Source: Diphasiastrum complanatum
Taxonomy: Eukaryota > Streptophyta > Lycopodiopsida > Lycopodiales > Lycopodiaceae
Direction of reading: 5' to 3'
Assembly: GCA_029204225.1 (NCBI GenBank)
Contig: CM055110.1
Coordinates: 45,656,267 to 45,720,266, forward strand
Length of the DNA: 64,000 nucleotides
Below, piece by piece: positions 63,292 through 64,000 of the stretch. The position numbers and the translations under genes were made by a program. The notes under the pieces were generated by a model. The model ran no database searches. It was not told where the DNA came from and worked only from the letters and a program-made list of their open reading frames with translations. The first letter of the stretch is position 1, and every line of letters begins with the position of its first letter.

Positions 63292-64000
63292 AATCTGACC
63301 TCAAAGATCCTGTTAAGGATGCACCATGAGCAACTATTCCTTGTATGTGTGAAGGCCATTGTTCTGCAATAATAATGCTGGAAGTTTCAGAACTGTAGAA
63401 ATGTGTCTAAGCTTTCTTGCACAATTGTCTCTCTCAAGAAAATGCTCAGGCTCAATTTGGTTTGAGGGCTACAAAGCACTGTCATATACCTCAAGGGTCT
63501 GTACTTGATCTTTTGTAAGAATGCACCTTATCAAAACTCCTCTTTGAGGAAACTTTTTTTGGAGTAATAAATCCTCTTGCAAGTTGTGCTGTCTGCAGCT
63601 ATTTGTGCTTTGCTGCGGCATTCCGCCCTGGGCCCCGAGGAATACAACCACAATGAAAACAAGAACCTAAATTTGGCTAGTTTTGGTCCTTGAGGTTCTT
63701 TCTGCAAATCTTGATGTGTTTGCCATGCAGACGTCTCTTATCATTGTTATTACAGCGCCATTGAATGTTCTTTTTACAGTGAGTTATGCAATAATCTATA
63801 ATGCATGCTGCATGAAAGATGATCTGGCTTTTGTTGTTTACTAAAATAGTTCAACATCGTTACAGTTATGTGCTGAATCATCCACTTTTTGCATGTAGAT
63901 AATCTCCTACCTTGTTTTAATGCTACACTGGGATGAATACCTTAAATTTTATGCAGAAATAATTGAGAAATGTTAGACCATCATTCAAAACTTGAATACA
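63292..64000 (+). other. 3'UTR and downstream sequence of the ATP synthase delta gene
   Basis: An aataaa at 63566-63571, about 275 bp after the stop, is a possible polyadenylation signal; aataataat at 63369 is another A-rich candidate. No further gene is visible before the window ends. Confidence 0.4.

Noticed and set aside
1-64000. CRISPR arrays, rRNA, tRNA genes, bacterial operons
   Set aside because: None seen; the tandem repeats lack unique spacers of constant size, and gene structure with a spliced intron and plant retroelements shows a eukaryotic nuclear sequence.

Overview
The window is eukaryotic nuclear DNA from a land plant with a large, repeat-rich genome. It holds two ordinary host genes: an F-box/kelch gene (17511-18764, minus strand) and a mitochondrial ATP synthase delta-subunit gene (two exons, 49391-49660 and 62944-63291, plus strand, separated by a 13.3-kb intron). 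Almost everything else is decayed retroelements: Ty3/gypsy of Athila/Tat-like and chromovirus types, Ty1/copia, a LINE relic, and a non-LTR element with a C-terminal restriction-like endonuclease. The last type, with the gypsy mix and giant intron, makes me lean to a fern or other non-flowering plant, but this is a guess. I saw no tRNA, rRNA, CRISPR or bacterial features.

Layout. 1-3.6 kb: purine-rich tandem repeats, a CACGTG-containing repeat and an array of short palindromes. 4.0-5.7 kb: LINE relic. 6.0-8.0 kb: broken minus-strand acidic ORFs of unknown family. 9.4-11.3 kb: C-terminal half of the endonuclease-type non-LTR element (minus), cut by an 820-bp LTR (11320-12139, tRNA-Asp-type primer site). 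12.6-17.5 kb: copia and gypsy fragments. 17.5-18.8 kb: F-box/kelch gene. 20.5-21.6 kb: the missing N-terminal half of the non-LTR reverse transcriptase on the plus strand, cut by the second LTR in reverse orientation. 21.6-29.4 kb: an Athila/Tat-like element on the minus strand (gag, pol, then an unusual long extra ORF). 29.4-37 kb: gypsy integrase fragment, copia 5' end with complete LTR, and a near-full copia pol with its 3' LTR. 37-44 kb: a plus-strand copia nested in the previous copia and itself interrupted by a minus-strand gypsy. 44.2-47.7 kb: a chromovirus whose two LTRs have become palindromes. 49.4-63.3 kb: ATP synthase delta gene, whose intron carries an LTR element fragment and a 6.9-kb chromovirus with both LTRs.

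Two rearrangements can be read from the sequence. (1) The LTRs at 11320-12139 and 20771-21593 are inverted relative to each other, yet they abut the two halves of one reverse-transcriptase frame with the same 5-bp target duplication (ccatc). One insertion event was therefore later split by a chromosomal inversion, with one breakpoint between 12.2 and 20.5 kb and the other beyond 21.6 kb; the F-box gene may have been carried along. (2) The chromovirus at 44.2-47.7 kb was inverted between identical 22-bp sites inside its own two LTRs, giving the pattern A-core'-A' ... B'-core'-B.

The only intact coding sequences I would expect to be expressed are the F-box/kelch gene and the ATP synthase delta gene. 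The retroelement frames carry many stops, frameshifts and internal deletions. All identifications come from reading translations by eye; no database search was possible.
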